From: Larkinella sp049445795
GTDB lineage: Bacteria > Bacteroidota > Bacteroidia > Cytophagales > Spirosomataceae
Direction: 5' to 3'
Length of the DNA stretch: 64,000 nucleotides
Assembly: GCF_049445795.1 (NCBI RefSeq)
Contig: NZ_JBMSDT010000010.1
Coordinates: 186,001-250,000 of the forward strand
A model generated the notes under the pieces. It had not been told where the DNA came from. It worked only from the letters and a program-made list of their open reading frames with translations, and made no database searches. Of this stretch, positions 8,309 to 16,509 are shown piece after piece (position 1 is the stretch's first letter; every line of letters starts with the position of its first letter). The position numbers were made by a program, and so were the translations under genes.

Positions 8309-10053
8309 TGGCTATTCATCAGCATGTCCTAAATCTGGTTGAATTGTGTGTTCGGAAAGGTGTCCGGCAGGCAGTGATTTCGCCCGGCTCCCGAAGCGCT
8401 CCGCTGACGCTAGCCCTGGCGCGGCACCCGGCAATGACAACGCGTGTGGTGGCCGATGAACGTTCCGCCGGTTTTATTGCCCTTGGAATTGCCCAACAAA
8501 TCCGCCAACCGGTGATCGTAGTCTGTACATCCGGCAGCGCGGTTTACAACCTGGCTCCGGCCGTAGCCGAAGCGTATTTTCAGGAAATTCCGTTGCTGCT
8601 CCTGACCGCCGACCGACCGAAGGAGTGGACCCACCAACAAGATGGGCAAACCATTTACCAAACTGGCATTTTTGGCCAGCATGTCAAAAAGTCCTTTGAA
8701 CTGCCCGCCGATTTTGTGCATCCCGACGCCAGTTGGTTTGCCGGGCGGGTTTCGAACGAAGCCATCGACCTGGCCCGGACCGAACCGCGCGGCCCGGTTC
8801 ACATCAACCTTCCCCTGCGCGAACCGTTGTACCCCACCGGCGACGAAACGTTTCAATTTGGTCCGGTTCGGGTAATCGAGCAGGTTTCGGCCAGTCCGGT
8901 TTTGTCATCGGAAACCTGGCACCAGCTTCAGGATGAATGGGAATCGGCGGAGCGAAAACTGATTGCCATCGGGCAGGGGCCACACGACCCGGCGATGCTG
9001 GCGGTTCTGAAAAAAATAAGCGACGAATGGCAGATCCCGGTGGTGGGCGATGTGATTTCCAATCTGCCCCGCAATGGCGAATTTATCACCCAAACCGATG
9101 TTTTTCTTGGTGTCTCGGATGAAACCGTCAAGGAGAATCTGGTGCCGGATTTGCTGATCACCTGCGGGCAGTCGTTCATTTCCAAGCAGTTGAAGCTGTT
9201 TCTGCGCAACTATCCGCCCCGTCAGCACTGGCAGATTCAACCGCACCGACGATTGGCCGACCCGTTTCAGTCGCTGACCCGTCTGATTCCGCACGAACCG
9301 GTGGCTTTTTTCCAAAAACTCTTTTCGGATATTGATTATCAGCGGTTTGTCAGTAACGACCACGAAACCGACTCTGATGATAGCTTTCAGGAAAACTGGC
9401 AAACGCTCGACCGCAAAGCCAGACGGTTGGTGCAGCAGTTTCTGAACGACGATGCGGTTTTTCATGAATGGGCGGTGATCCAGCGTATCCTTGATGCACT
9501 GCCAACCAACAGCCAACTGCACGTCGCCAACAGTATGCCTGTTCGGTATGTCAATTTGAGCGGAATTTCTGAAAACCAGCGGGTTGAGGTGTTTGCCAAC
9601 CGCGGAACCAGCGGCATCGACGGCTGTCTGAGCACGGCCGTTGGCGCGGCATTAACGACGGAAAAAATCGTAACCGCCTTGCTAGGCGATGTGGCTTTTT
9701 TCTACGACCGGAATGCGCTCTGGAATAACCTGATTCCGGCCAATTTGCGGGTTATCGTGCTGAACAACCACGGTGGCAACATTTTTCGGATCATCGATGG
9801 ACCCAACCAGCAGCCCGAACTGGAGCCCTATTTTGAAACCAGTCAACCGCTGTCAGCCAGGAATACCGCCAAAGATGCCGGGTTATTCTACCAAAAAGTG
9901 ACGTCTTTTGAGGAACTAGAAGCGGTTTTGCCCCATTTCTTTGCCGAAAGTGCAACGGGCAAACTACTGGAAATTGAAACCGACCGCCGAATCAACGCGG
10001 AACAGTTTCAGCGCTATAAGCAAATGGTGCAGGAGACCTTCCGTACGCCTTAG
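8308..10053 (+). CDS. menD: menaquinone synthesis enzyme MenD (SEPHCHC synthase)
   Basis: A 581-residue thiamine-diphosphate enzyme that joins isochorismate and 2-oxoglutarate to form SEPHCHC, the committed step to menaquinone. The N-terminal domain has AVISPGSRSAPLTLAL and the catalytic-Glu region RVVADERSAGFIALG, then TSGSAVYNLAPAVAEA and LLLTADRP. The C-terminal cofactor-binding domain has ANRGTSGIDGCLSTAVGAA, LLGDVAFFYDRNAL and IVLNNHGGNIFRI. Length and motif order are normal. The GTG start fits the short N-terminus of relatives (MAIHQHVLNLVELC), but the overlapping promoter-like element leaves doubt. The gene converges with the TPR lipoprotein gene, overlapping it by 4 bases at the stops. 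Confidence 0.95.
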   Translation: MAIHQHVLNLVELCVRKGVRQAVISPGSRSAPLTLALARHPAMTTRVVADERSAGFIALGIAQQIRQPVIVVCTSGSAVYNLAPAVAEAYFQEIPLLLLTADRPKEWTHQQDGQTIYQTGIFGQHVKKSFELPADFVHPDASWFAGRVSNEAIDLARTEPRGPVHINLPLREPLYPTGDETFQFGPVRVIEQVSASPVLSSETWHQLQDEWESAERKLIAIGQGPHDPAMLAVLKKISDEWQIPVVGDVISNLPRNGEFITQTDVFLGVSDETVKENLVPDLLITCGQSFISKQLKLFLRNYPPRQHWQIQPHRRLADPFQSLTRLIPHEPVAFFQKLFSDIDYQRFVSNDHETDSDDSFQENWQTLDRKARRLVQQFLNDDAVFHEWAVIQRILDALPTNSQLHVANSMPVRYVNLSGISENQRVEVFANRGTSGIDGCLSTAVGAALTTEKIVTALLGDVAFFYDRNALWNNLIPANLRVIVLNNHGGNIFRIIDGPNQQPELEPYFETSQPLSARNTAKDAGLFYQKVTSFEELEAVLPHFFAESATGKLLEIETDRRINAEQFQRYKQMVQETFRTP

Positions 10054-11120
10054 CGGCAAAACCGGTCGGCCAACTGCCGGGCGAGATCGTCGCCAGCCGA
10101 TTTGCCGGTTTTCCACGCCTGACAGGCCTGGGCGGGATCATTGGCCAGTTGGTAGGCCTGACCCAGAAAACCGTATACGTTTTCCACCGACGGATCGAGT
10201 CGTTCGGCTTCTTTCAGCGCGGTAATGGCCTGATTGGCTTGCTGTTTCGCCAGGTAATACAAGCCCAGGTTGCGGTGAGCCCAGCCGTTCTGATCGTCCA
10301 GTTTCAACGATTGCTGGATGAATTTCAGGGCTTCGTCCGGCTGATTGGCTTGCAAGAGCAGATACCCTTTGTTGTTGAGGTAATACGGTTGTCCGGGTTG
10401 CAGGGCCAGCGCGCGGTCGATCAAAGGCAGCGCTTCCGCGTACTTCTGCTCCCGACCCAGCAGCAGGCCGAGGTTATTGAAGGCAAAATGCTGTTTCGGA
10501 TCGAGTTGCGTAGCCGCCCGGAAATCCGCTTTTGCCAGTTCGTACTGTTTCTGGTTGAAATACAACACGCCCCGGTTGGTGAGCGCTTCGGCATTTTTCG
10601 GATTCAGTGTGAGCGCTTTTTCATACGAAGCTTGGGCCGCGGAGGTATTCTCTTGCTTGATCTGCAAATTGCCAAGCCGAACAAAATAATACGAAGAATC
10701 CTGATAAACCGATTGGATTTTTACCAGATCAGCGCTGCTACCGTTCAGATCGTTCAAATCCGACCGGACTTCGGCGCGGTTGAAATAGGCTTGCCAGAAT
10801 TCGGGATCCTTTTCGATGGCCTGGTCATAATCAGTCAGTGCCCGTTGCGGATCACCGATTCGGTAATAGGCCAGTCCACGGTTGTTGTAGGCGTCGGCAA
10901 AGTCCGGATTTTTTTCGATAGATTCGTTGTAAAATCGGATCGCTTGCCGGTATTCACCGGTTTGATACAGACGGTTGGCACGCTGGAAAAAGACCACGGC
11001 TTCCTCGTTATTCGAATTTGAACAGGCAAGTAGAAAGAATGAACAATGAATAAAGAATAATGAATAGTGAATGGCGAATAATGAATAACGAAGGGGGCGG
11101 TTGGGGGATTGTCGGGTCAT
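10050..11120 (-). CDS. TPR lipoprotein
   Basis: A 356-residue predicted lipoprotein. After a short basic start, a hydrophobic stretch ends in the lipobox FLLAC near residues 33-37, followed by an Asn/Glu linker. From residue 43 to the end there are about eight tetratricopeptide repeats with canonical lines such as ADAYNNRGLAYYRIGDPQRA and AFNNLGLLLGREQKYAEALP, so it is probably a periplasm-facing scaffold. The signal peptide is encoded by a DNA heptamer array (11038-11093), giving three near-copies of a 7-residue unit. The start ATG at 11118-11120 is supported by the -7 element at 11138-11145. Binding partners are unknown. Confidence 0.85.
   Translation of the reverse strand: MTRQSPNRPLRYSLFAIHYSLFFIHCSFFLLACSNSNNEEAVVFFQRANRLYQTGEYRQAIRFYNESIEKNPDFADAYNNRGLAYYRIGDPQRALTDYDQAIEKDPEFWQAYFNRAEVRSDLNDLNGSSADLVKIQSVYQDSSYYFVRLGNLQIKQENTSAAQASYEKALTLNPKNAEALTNRGVLYFNQKQYELAKADFRAATQLDPKQHFAFNNLGLLLGREQKYAEALPLIDRALALQPGQPYYLNNKGYLLLQANQPDEALKFIQQSLKLDDQNGWAHRNLGLYYLAKQQANQAITALKEAERLDPSVENVYGFLGQAYQLANDPAQACQAWKTGKSAGDDLARQLADRFCR
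11038..11093. repeat. heptamer array (8 units) inside a signal-peptide coding region
   Basis: Eight consecutive 7-base units in perfect register with consensus AATGAAT (units include AATGAAC, AATGAAT, AAAGAAT, AGTGAAT, GGCGAAT, AACGAAG). Read on the minus strand they encode YSLFAIH, YSLFFIH and CSFFLLA, the hydrophobic core and lipobox approach of the TPR lipoprotein. Confidence 0.85.
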
Positions 11121-11137
11121 GGAATATAAAGTTGATA

Positions 11138-11145
11138 CAAAATTA
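11138..11145 (-). promoter_or_regulatory. -7 element for the TPR lipoprotein gene
   Basis: TAATTTTG on the minus strand (plus-strand CAAAATTA) matches TAnnTTTG exactly. It lies 18 bases before the ATG, giving a leader of about 10 nt. Confidence 0.6.
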
Positions 11146-11173
11146 ACCGTCTAACACTGTTAATCAGTAAAGA

Positions 11174-11422
11174 ATGCGCTATTTGAAAGAAATTCCGCAT
11201 CCGGCTTTTCGAGTTGGCCTGTATGCCTGGAACAACAAATACCTGATCAAGATCGAGGCTGGGATGTACGAACAGACGTATAAGATCAGTGAGATGGATG
11301 TTAGTTCCCCCGAGGAGGTGATTCGGCTGGTGGACGAACCATTTCTCCAGAGGGTGAACGAGCGCTTTGCCCAGATGCACGAGGATTTTACGAAAACCGT
11401 CGAGCGGCACGAGTTTGACTGA
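11174..11422 (+). CDS. conserved small protein of unknown function
   Basis: An 82-residue soluble protein without signal peptide or membrane segment. The N-terminal half looks like beta strands (FRVGLYAWNNKYLIKIEAGMY), followed by charged helices (SSPEEVIRLVDEPFLQRVNERF, written here only in part, then EDFTKTVERHEFD). I do not recognise a domain. The frame is supported by normal codon use, by fit between two flanking genes, and by a terminator that includes its stop codon. It is transcribed divergently from the TPR lipoprotein, with only 53 bases between starts, and convergently with the M61 peptidase. No function is proposed. Confidence 0.75.
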   Translation: MRYLKEIPHPAFRVGLYAWNNKYLIKIEAGMYEQTYKISEMDVSSPEEVIRLVDEPFLQRVNERFAQMHEDFTKTVERHEFD

Positions 11423-11464
11423 ATTTACCCCCGACCGTCCTTTAGGGGGCCGGGGGTAAATTCA
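11420..11464. terminator. bidirectional terminator spanning two stop codons
   Basis: A 14-bp perfect inverted repeat (11420-11433 with 11451-11464, a TTTACCCCCG core) with a 17-base loop. The left arm contains the TGA of the 82-residue protein, and the loop contains the TAA of the M61 peptidase on the other strand. One hairpin therefore appears to end both convergent transcripts. Confidence 0.85.
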
Positions 11465-13298
11465 GCCATTTTCTGTATAACACCTGCTGTTCAAGGGTTG
11501 GGCTGGCAACCGGTTCTAAACGATAAGCAGCCAGTGGATTGCCGGTTAACGGGATCGACAATGTTTTGAGTTGTCCACTTCGGTTTATCAATACCGAAAT
11601 CGTCGTGCCGGGGTGATACGTTTCCAGGACTTTTTCAAGATCGGCACCAATCCGCAGGTTGTCGATGGACAAAATTTCGTCGTTCACATTCAAACCGCTT
11701 GTCCAGGCTGGTGAGTCGCGCCGGATGGCCGAAACCGTAACTTTCCCGTCGGTTTGTTTCGTCATGGCACCCAGGTAGGCGTCCTGTTTGCTGGCGCTGG
11801 CATCCACGAGTTGGAGCCCGACCGGGTTGAAGAATGCATTGTAGTCGATTTGCTCGGTTCCGAACACGTAATTTCGGAAAAAATCGTCCAGTTTTCGACC
11901 CGCTACCGTTTCGACGGCGATCTGAAATTCGTCGTCGGTAAAACCGCGCTGAAGCTTTTTGTAGTACGTGCTATACAATAGCCGCATGACATCATCGAGG
12001 TTCTTCTGACCCTTGGTGTTCGAAACGATCGCCAGGTTGAGTAACCCGCCCAGAACGCTCCCTTTGCTGTAGTACGATACCGTACTGTTGACCGAATTTT
12101 CGTTCGGACGGTAATACTTGATCCAGGCATCCAGGCTGGATTCGGCAACCGACTGTACCCGGTTTCCCGGTAAATTTTCGACACCGGTGATTTCGCTACC
12201 CACCGAACGCAGGTAAGCATTGGAGGTTAGAAAACCGCTTCGCTGGAGAATGGCGGTCTGGTAAAAGCTCGTGATGCCTTCAGCTACCCACAGCAGATGG
12301 GTGTAATTTTCATTCTCGTAATCAAACGGCCCGAGGGCTTTGGGCCGGATGCGCTTGACGTTCCAAAGGTGAAAGTACTCGTGGGCCACCAGACTCAGGA
12401 AATTCTGGTAAAGCTGACCGTTGAGGAAGGCATTGCGGGTAATTTGCAGCGTCGTCGAATTGGCGTGTTCCAGGCCACCCCCGCCGGTTGGGGTTTGGTG
12501 GATAATAAAGGTATAGTCTTTACACGGGTGTTCGCCGATGACCCGAAAAGCTTCTTCGCAAACGCGCTTCATGTCGTCGGCCAGGCGGGCTTCGTCGTAC
12601 AGCTTCTCGCCGTACATCGCCACCGTATGCGGAACGCCGGCCGCCGTGAACGAAAACGTATGGTGGTTACCGATTTCAATGGGGCTGTCGACCAGCACAT
12701 CATAGTTAGTCGCTTCAAACGTATTGGATTGACCAGAAACAGCAACCAGACCGGTCGATATCTTTTTCCATTCCTGGTATGGCTGAATGACTATGCGATG
12801 CGGCAAATTGCGAAGCTGATCGACGTACAGGAAAACGCTCGCACCGTTCAGGTAGCCGTGCGAAGCATCGATAAAGCTGGTCCGGACGCTCAATTCATTG
12901 GCATATACCCTGTAGCGAATCGTGAGTTGGTTGGCCGTTGAGTAAACCCGCCAGGTGTTCTTTCGTATTTTTTCCGAGCGAACGGGCTGATTTCCAGCCG
13001 TGGCCCTAAACCCTTCCACGTTTTTGGCGTATTCGCGAATCAGGTACGAACCGGGAGTCCAGACTGGCATCTTTACATCGATGTATCCGGCAGTGGCATT
13101 CTTAGTACCCGTCGAAGCGTCGGTTAGCTGCATTTCCACCTCAAAATAATGCGTCTGTGGCTCGGGCATGGAGAGGGTGTACGCAACCGAAGCCGGGGCC
13201 GCTGGGGGGGGCGTTTCCGGCTTGGGAATGGCCGGGATGGCCCCGCTTACCCACAGGGGCAAACCGAGTAAAAAGAAAAGCCAATGATTTTTTTTCAT
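11442..13298 (-). CDS. M61 family metallopeptidase with PDZ domain
   Basis: A 618-residue exported peptidase of family M61 (glycyl aminopeptidase-like). A signal peptide covers about residues 1-20. The N-terminal beta domain spans about 35-215. The zinc site VAHEYFHLWNVKRIRP lies near residue 305 (HEXXH), inside a thermolysin-like helical domain. A PDZ domain near 510-595 contains SGLNVNDEILSIDNLRIG. Length is typical. It is expected to act in the periplasm or on the cell surface on peptides with small N-terminal residues, by family analogy. A -7 element (13355-13362, minus) precedes it. It ends in the shared terminator at 11420-11464. Confidence 0.92.
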   Translation of the reverse strand: MKKNHWLFFLLGLPLWVSGAIPAIPKPETPPPAAPASVAYTLSMPEPQTHYFEVEMQLTDASTGTKNATAGYIDVKMPVWTPGSYLIREYAKNVEGFRATAGNQPVRSEKIRKNTWRVYSTANQLTIRYRVYANELSVRTSFIDASHGYLNGASVFLYVDQLRNLPHRIVIQPYQEWKKISTGLVAVSGQSNTFEATNYDVLVDSPIEIGNHHTFSFTAAGVPHTVAMYGEKLYDEARLADDMKRVCEEAFRVIGEHPCKDYTFIIHQTPTGGGGLEHANSTTLQITRNAFLNGQLYQNFLSLVAHEYFHLWNVKRIRPKALGPFDYENENYTHLLWVAEGITSFYQTAILQRSGFLTSNAYLRSVGSEITGVENLPGNRVQSVAESSLDAWIKYYRPNENSVNSTVSYYSKGSVLGGLLNLAIVSNTKGQKNLDDVMRLLYSTYYKKLQRGFTDDEFQIAVETVAGRKLDDFFRNYVFGTEQIDYNAFFNPVGLQLVDASASKQDAYLGAMTKQTDGKVTVSAIRRDSPAWTSGLNVNDEILSIDNLRIGADLEKVLETYHPGTTISVLINRSGQLKTLSIPLTGNPLAAYRLEPVASPTLEQQVLYRKWLNLPPAP

Positions 13299-13354
13299 AC
13301 GGAAAATGCGTGTACTTTCGTTTTCAGATGGTGAAAACCCGTGCTTATAGCTTA

Positions 13355-13362
13355 CAAAAGTA
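13355..13362 (-). promoter_or_regulatory. -7 element for the M61 peptidase gene
   Basis: TACTTTTG on the minus strand (CAAAAGTA on plus) matches TAnnTTTG exactly, 57 bases before the ATG. The -33 region reads TTTCG rather than TTTG. Confidence 0.5.
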
Positions 13363-13404
13363 AGAATGTAACTACGATTCCGAAAATCTGTTTAACTCCA
13401 ACGT

Positions 13405-16400
13405 ATGCGTTCGAACCCGTTTGGAAAGGCCTTCCAAGTATCGGTTTTAGTCATTGGCTCGATCCTGTCGACGACCGTTTCAGCCCAGCGAACCCTCAGT
13501 TACACCGAACCCGACGCGCTGTTCCGGAACGGTCTGGAATGGTTCGAGAAAAATAATTATGCAGCCGCCCGGCAGGAATTTCTGCAGTACCTGGAACGGA
13601 AGAAGCCGATCACCAACATCAGCGACCAGAATGCTATTTCGGCCGAATACTACATCGCGTTGTCGGGATTGTACCTGGACTTGCCCGAAGCCGAGGTGCA
13701 GGTCGATCGGTTTGTGAAGAATCACCGCGAACACCCGAAAGCCGGGCTGTTGTACGGCGATCTGGGGAAATATTATTTCGACAAGGGCGATTACGACCGG
13801 GCGATCACGTTTCTGGAAAAAGCCCTGAAAAATAATTCCAATGCCGGTGGGCAGGCTGAAAGCAAGTACCTGCTGGCGATGGCCTACTATTCGAAACAGG
13901 ACTTGCGGAATGCGCTGCCGTTGCTGAACCAGATCAAGCAGGATCCGGGTCTGGAGCAGGCTCCGGCGGCTTCGTACTACGCCGGGGTGATCAACTTTCG
14001 GCAGGGGAATTACCGGGAAGCCATTGCCGACTTCCGCCGGATTGAACAAAATCCGACTTACCAGAACGAGGTGCCGAACTGGATTGTGCAGTCGATGTAC
14101 AAAGCTGGTCGGTATGATGATTTGCTGGCCTATGCTCAACCCCTTTTGCAACGAAACCGGGGCAACGCCACCCAACTGGCGGAAGTAGCGCTGTTTACGG
14201 CGGAGGTGCTCTACAAAAAAGGCGATTACGCCAAAGCGATTCCTTTTTATAAACAATATAGTAACATCAAAGGCCGCAGTGTTCCGTCCGCCGTCCAGTT
14301 TCGCTATGGCGACGCCTTGTTCAAAACCGGCGATTACCCGGGTGCCATCACGGCCTTGAAGACGGTTTCGGCAGGCAAAGACACCATTGCGCAGTATTCC
14401 GCGTACCGCTTGGGCATTAGCTACCTGCAAACTGCCAATCCGAGCTTTGCCCTGAATGCCTTCGACCAGTCGGCCCGGTTAGGTTTTAACAAAGCCATTC
14501 AGGAGGAGTCGGCGTTCAACCATGCCAAGCTGCAACTCGATCTGAACAATGGGGGCGAAGCGGTTCGGGAGTTTCAGGATTTTCTGAAGCGGTATCCGGA
14601 CAGCAAGTTTGAGAACGAATCGAACGAATTGCTCAGTGAAGCGTATTTCTCGTCGAATAATTACGCCACCGCCATTTCGTACATTGAAGGATTGAAACGC
14701 CGGACTCCGCGGATCAATGCTTCTTACCAGCGGATTACGTACAACCAGGCTGTAAACGATTTTAATGCCGAACGCTATGAACAGGCGATTGTCAACCTGG
14801 ATAAATCATTGAAATATCCCGTCGATACTGAACTGCGGAACAATGCCCTGTTCTGGAAGGCGGAAACCTACTCGGCCCAGAAAAGATACGATGAAGCCAT
14901 TCCGCTTTACCAGCAGGTCATGCGCGGAAACGCCAACGCTGAGTTGCAGGGCAAGAGCTTGTACGCGCTGGGGTATGCGGCTTACAACAAAAAGAATTAT
15001 GCCCAGGCCATTACGTATTTCCGGGATTTCATCACCAAATCCGGATCTTCGGACAAGCAGGCACTCGAAGATGCGACGGTGCGGGTGGCCGACAGTTATT
15101 TTGCAACCAAGAACTACAACGAAGCGATGCGGTATTACGACAATGCCATCGCGCAGGGTCGCATCGACCGTGATTATTCTGCGTACCAGAAAGGGATGAT
15201 TCTGGCCTTTATGGAACGGGATGTGGAAGCCAAGGCCCAGTTTGAGCGGGTGCTGAGCCAATTCCCGAATTCGCGTTATGCCGATGATGCCCTGTTCCAG
15301 ATGGCGAATGTCGATTTTGAAAAAGGGGCGTACCAATCGGCGATTCGCGGCTTCAGCCGGTTGATCAACGACAAACCGAAAAGCTACTTGATCCCGGCTG
15401 CTTTGCTGAAACGGGCAACGGCCAATACCAACCTGCAATTGTATGAACCGGCTATACAGGATTACCGCCGGATTCTGGATCAGTTCGGCGGCAGTCCGTC
15501 GGCTTCCGGAGCCCTACTCGGGTTGCAGAACGCCCTGAGCGATGCCGGCCGCGCGGAGGAGTTTAGCAATGCCCTGTCGAGCTACAAGAAAAATAATCCG
15601 GGTAATACGGATCTACAAAAGGTTGAGTTTGAAAATGCTAAAGGCTTATATTTCAATGAAAAATATGTTCAGGCAATTCCGACCTTACAAGCGTTTATTG
15701 ACGACAATCCATCGAGCCTGCTAGCGTATGAAGCGCGGTATTACCTGGCCGATTCGTATTATCGTTCCGGCGATCTGCCTAATGCCCTTCGGTATTTCTA
15801 CACCGTGGTCAACGATAACAAGTCAGATTTTGTAACAAGGGCGGCTTCCCGGGCGGGTGATATCGAACGCCAGCAGAAGAACTATCCGCGTGCGATTCGG
15901 AACTACCGGACGGTCATGGTGCAATCTCGGAGCAAGAACGAACAGTCGCAGGCTGTGCTTGGGTTGATGGATACTTATTACGCAATCGGTAATTACGACT
16001 CAACCCAGGTCTTGGCCCGCGAGGTATTGTCGATGGGAAACGTCGTGCCGGGTGCCCAAAACCGGGCTCAGCTCATGCTGGGTAAAGTAGCGTATGCGAA
16101 AGGGGATTTCAAACAGGCGACGACCGAGTTCGAGAAAACCATCGCCCTGGCGAAAGATGAACAGGGGGCCGAAGCCAATTACTGGATCGCCGATATTTTG
16201 TACCGAAATAAAAAGTACAAAGAATCCATCGATGCGCTGCTGCGGTTTAACTCCGATTTTGCGCAGTTCGATTACTGGAAAGGCAAAGGATTTATTCTGG
16301 TAGCCGATAACAACGTAGCGCAGAACGAAGTCGCGCAGGCTAAGGCTGTATTGAATTCGATCATCGAAAATGCGGAGAACGAAGAGATCATCGCCGAAGC

Positions 16401-16437
16401 CAAGCAAAAGTTAGCTGCCCTCGACGCGAAGAACTAA
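13405..16437 (+). CDS. large periplasmic TPR protein
   Basis: A 1010-residue exported protein with a signal peptide ending near TTVSAQ (about residue 28). Tetratricopeptide-like helical pairs run along almost its whole length. Typical lines are GDLGKYYFDKGDYDRAITFL, AEVLYKKGDYAKAIPFYKQY and ALFQMANVDFEKGAYQSAI. There are no membrane or catalytic motifs. Such proteins act as solenoid scaffolds; the partner is unknown. It is followed by an outer-membrane barrel (72-base gap), which is followed by an HU/SPOR protein (15-base gap). The three are probably one envelope unit, perhaps a scaffold near the outer membrane or division site. Confidence 0.85.
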   Translation: MRSNPFGKAFQVSVLVIGSILSTTVSAQRTLSYTEPDALFRNGLEWFEKNNYAAARQEFLQYLERKKPITNISDQNAISAEYYIALSGLYLDLPEAEVQVDRFVKNHREHPKAGLLYGDLGKYYFDKGDYDRAITFLEKALKNNSNAGGQAESKYLLAMAYYSKQDLRNALPLLNQIKQDPGLEQAPAASYYAGVINFRQGNYREAIADFRRIEQNPTYQNEVPNWIVQSMYKAGRYDDLLAYAQPLLQRNRGNATQLAEVALFTAEVLYKKGDYAKAIPFYKQYSNIKGRSVPSAVQFRYGDALFKTGDYPGAITALKTVSAGKDTIAQYSAYRLGISYLQTANPSFALNAFDQSARLGFNKAIQEESAFNHAKLQLDLNNGGEAVREFQDFLKRYPDSKFENESNELLSEAYFSSNNYATAISYIEGLKRRTPRINASYQRITYNQAVNDFNAERYEQAIVNLDKSLKYPVDTELRNNALFWKAETYSAQKRYDEAIPLYQQVMRGNANAELQGKSLYALGYAAYNKKNYAQAITYFRDFITKSGSSDKQALEDATVRVADSYFATKNYNEAMRYYDNAIAQGRIDRDYSAYQKGMILAFMERDVEAKAQFERVLSQFPNSRYADDALFQMANVDFEKGAYQSAIRGFSRLINDKPKSYLIPAALLKRATANTNLQLYEPAIQDYRRILDQFGGSPSASGALLGLQNALSDAGRAEEFSNALSSYKKNNPGNTDLQKVEFENAKGLYFNEKYVQAIPTLQAFIDDNPSSLLAYEARYYLADSYYRSGDLPNALRYFYTVVNDNKSDFVTRAASRAGDIERQQKNYPRAIRNYRTVMVQSRSKNEQSQAVLGLMDTYYAIGNYDSTQVLAREVLSMGNVVPGAQNRAQLMLGKVAYAKGDFKQATTEFEKTIALAKDEQGAEANYWIADILYRNKKYKESIDALLRFNSDFAQFDYWKGKGFILVADNNVAQNEVAQAKAVLNSIIENAENEEIIAEAKQKLAALDAKN

Positions 16438-16509
16438 GGCTCAGCATCACATCATTACCATCATTTAAATCGTTTATCCGAACCGTTCGGGTTCAAACTG
16501 AATCGCTAC

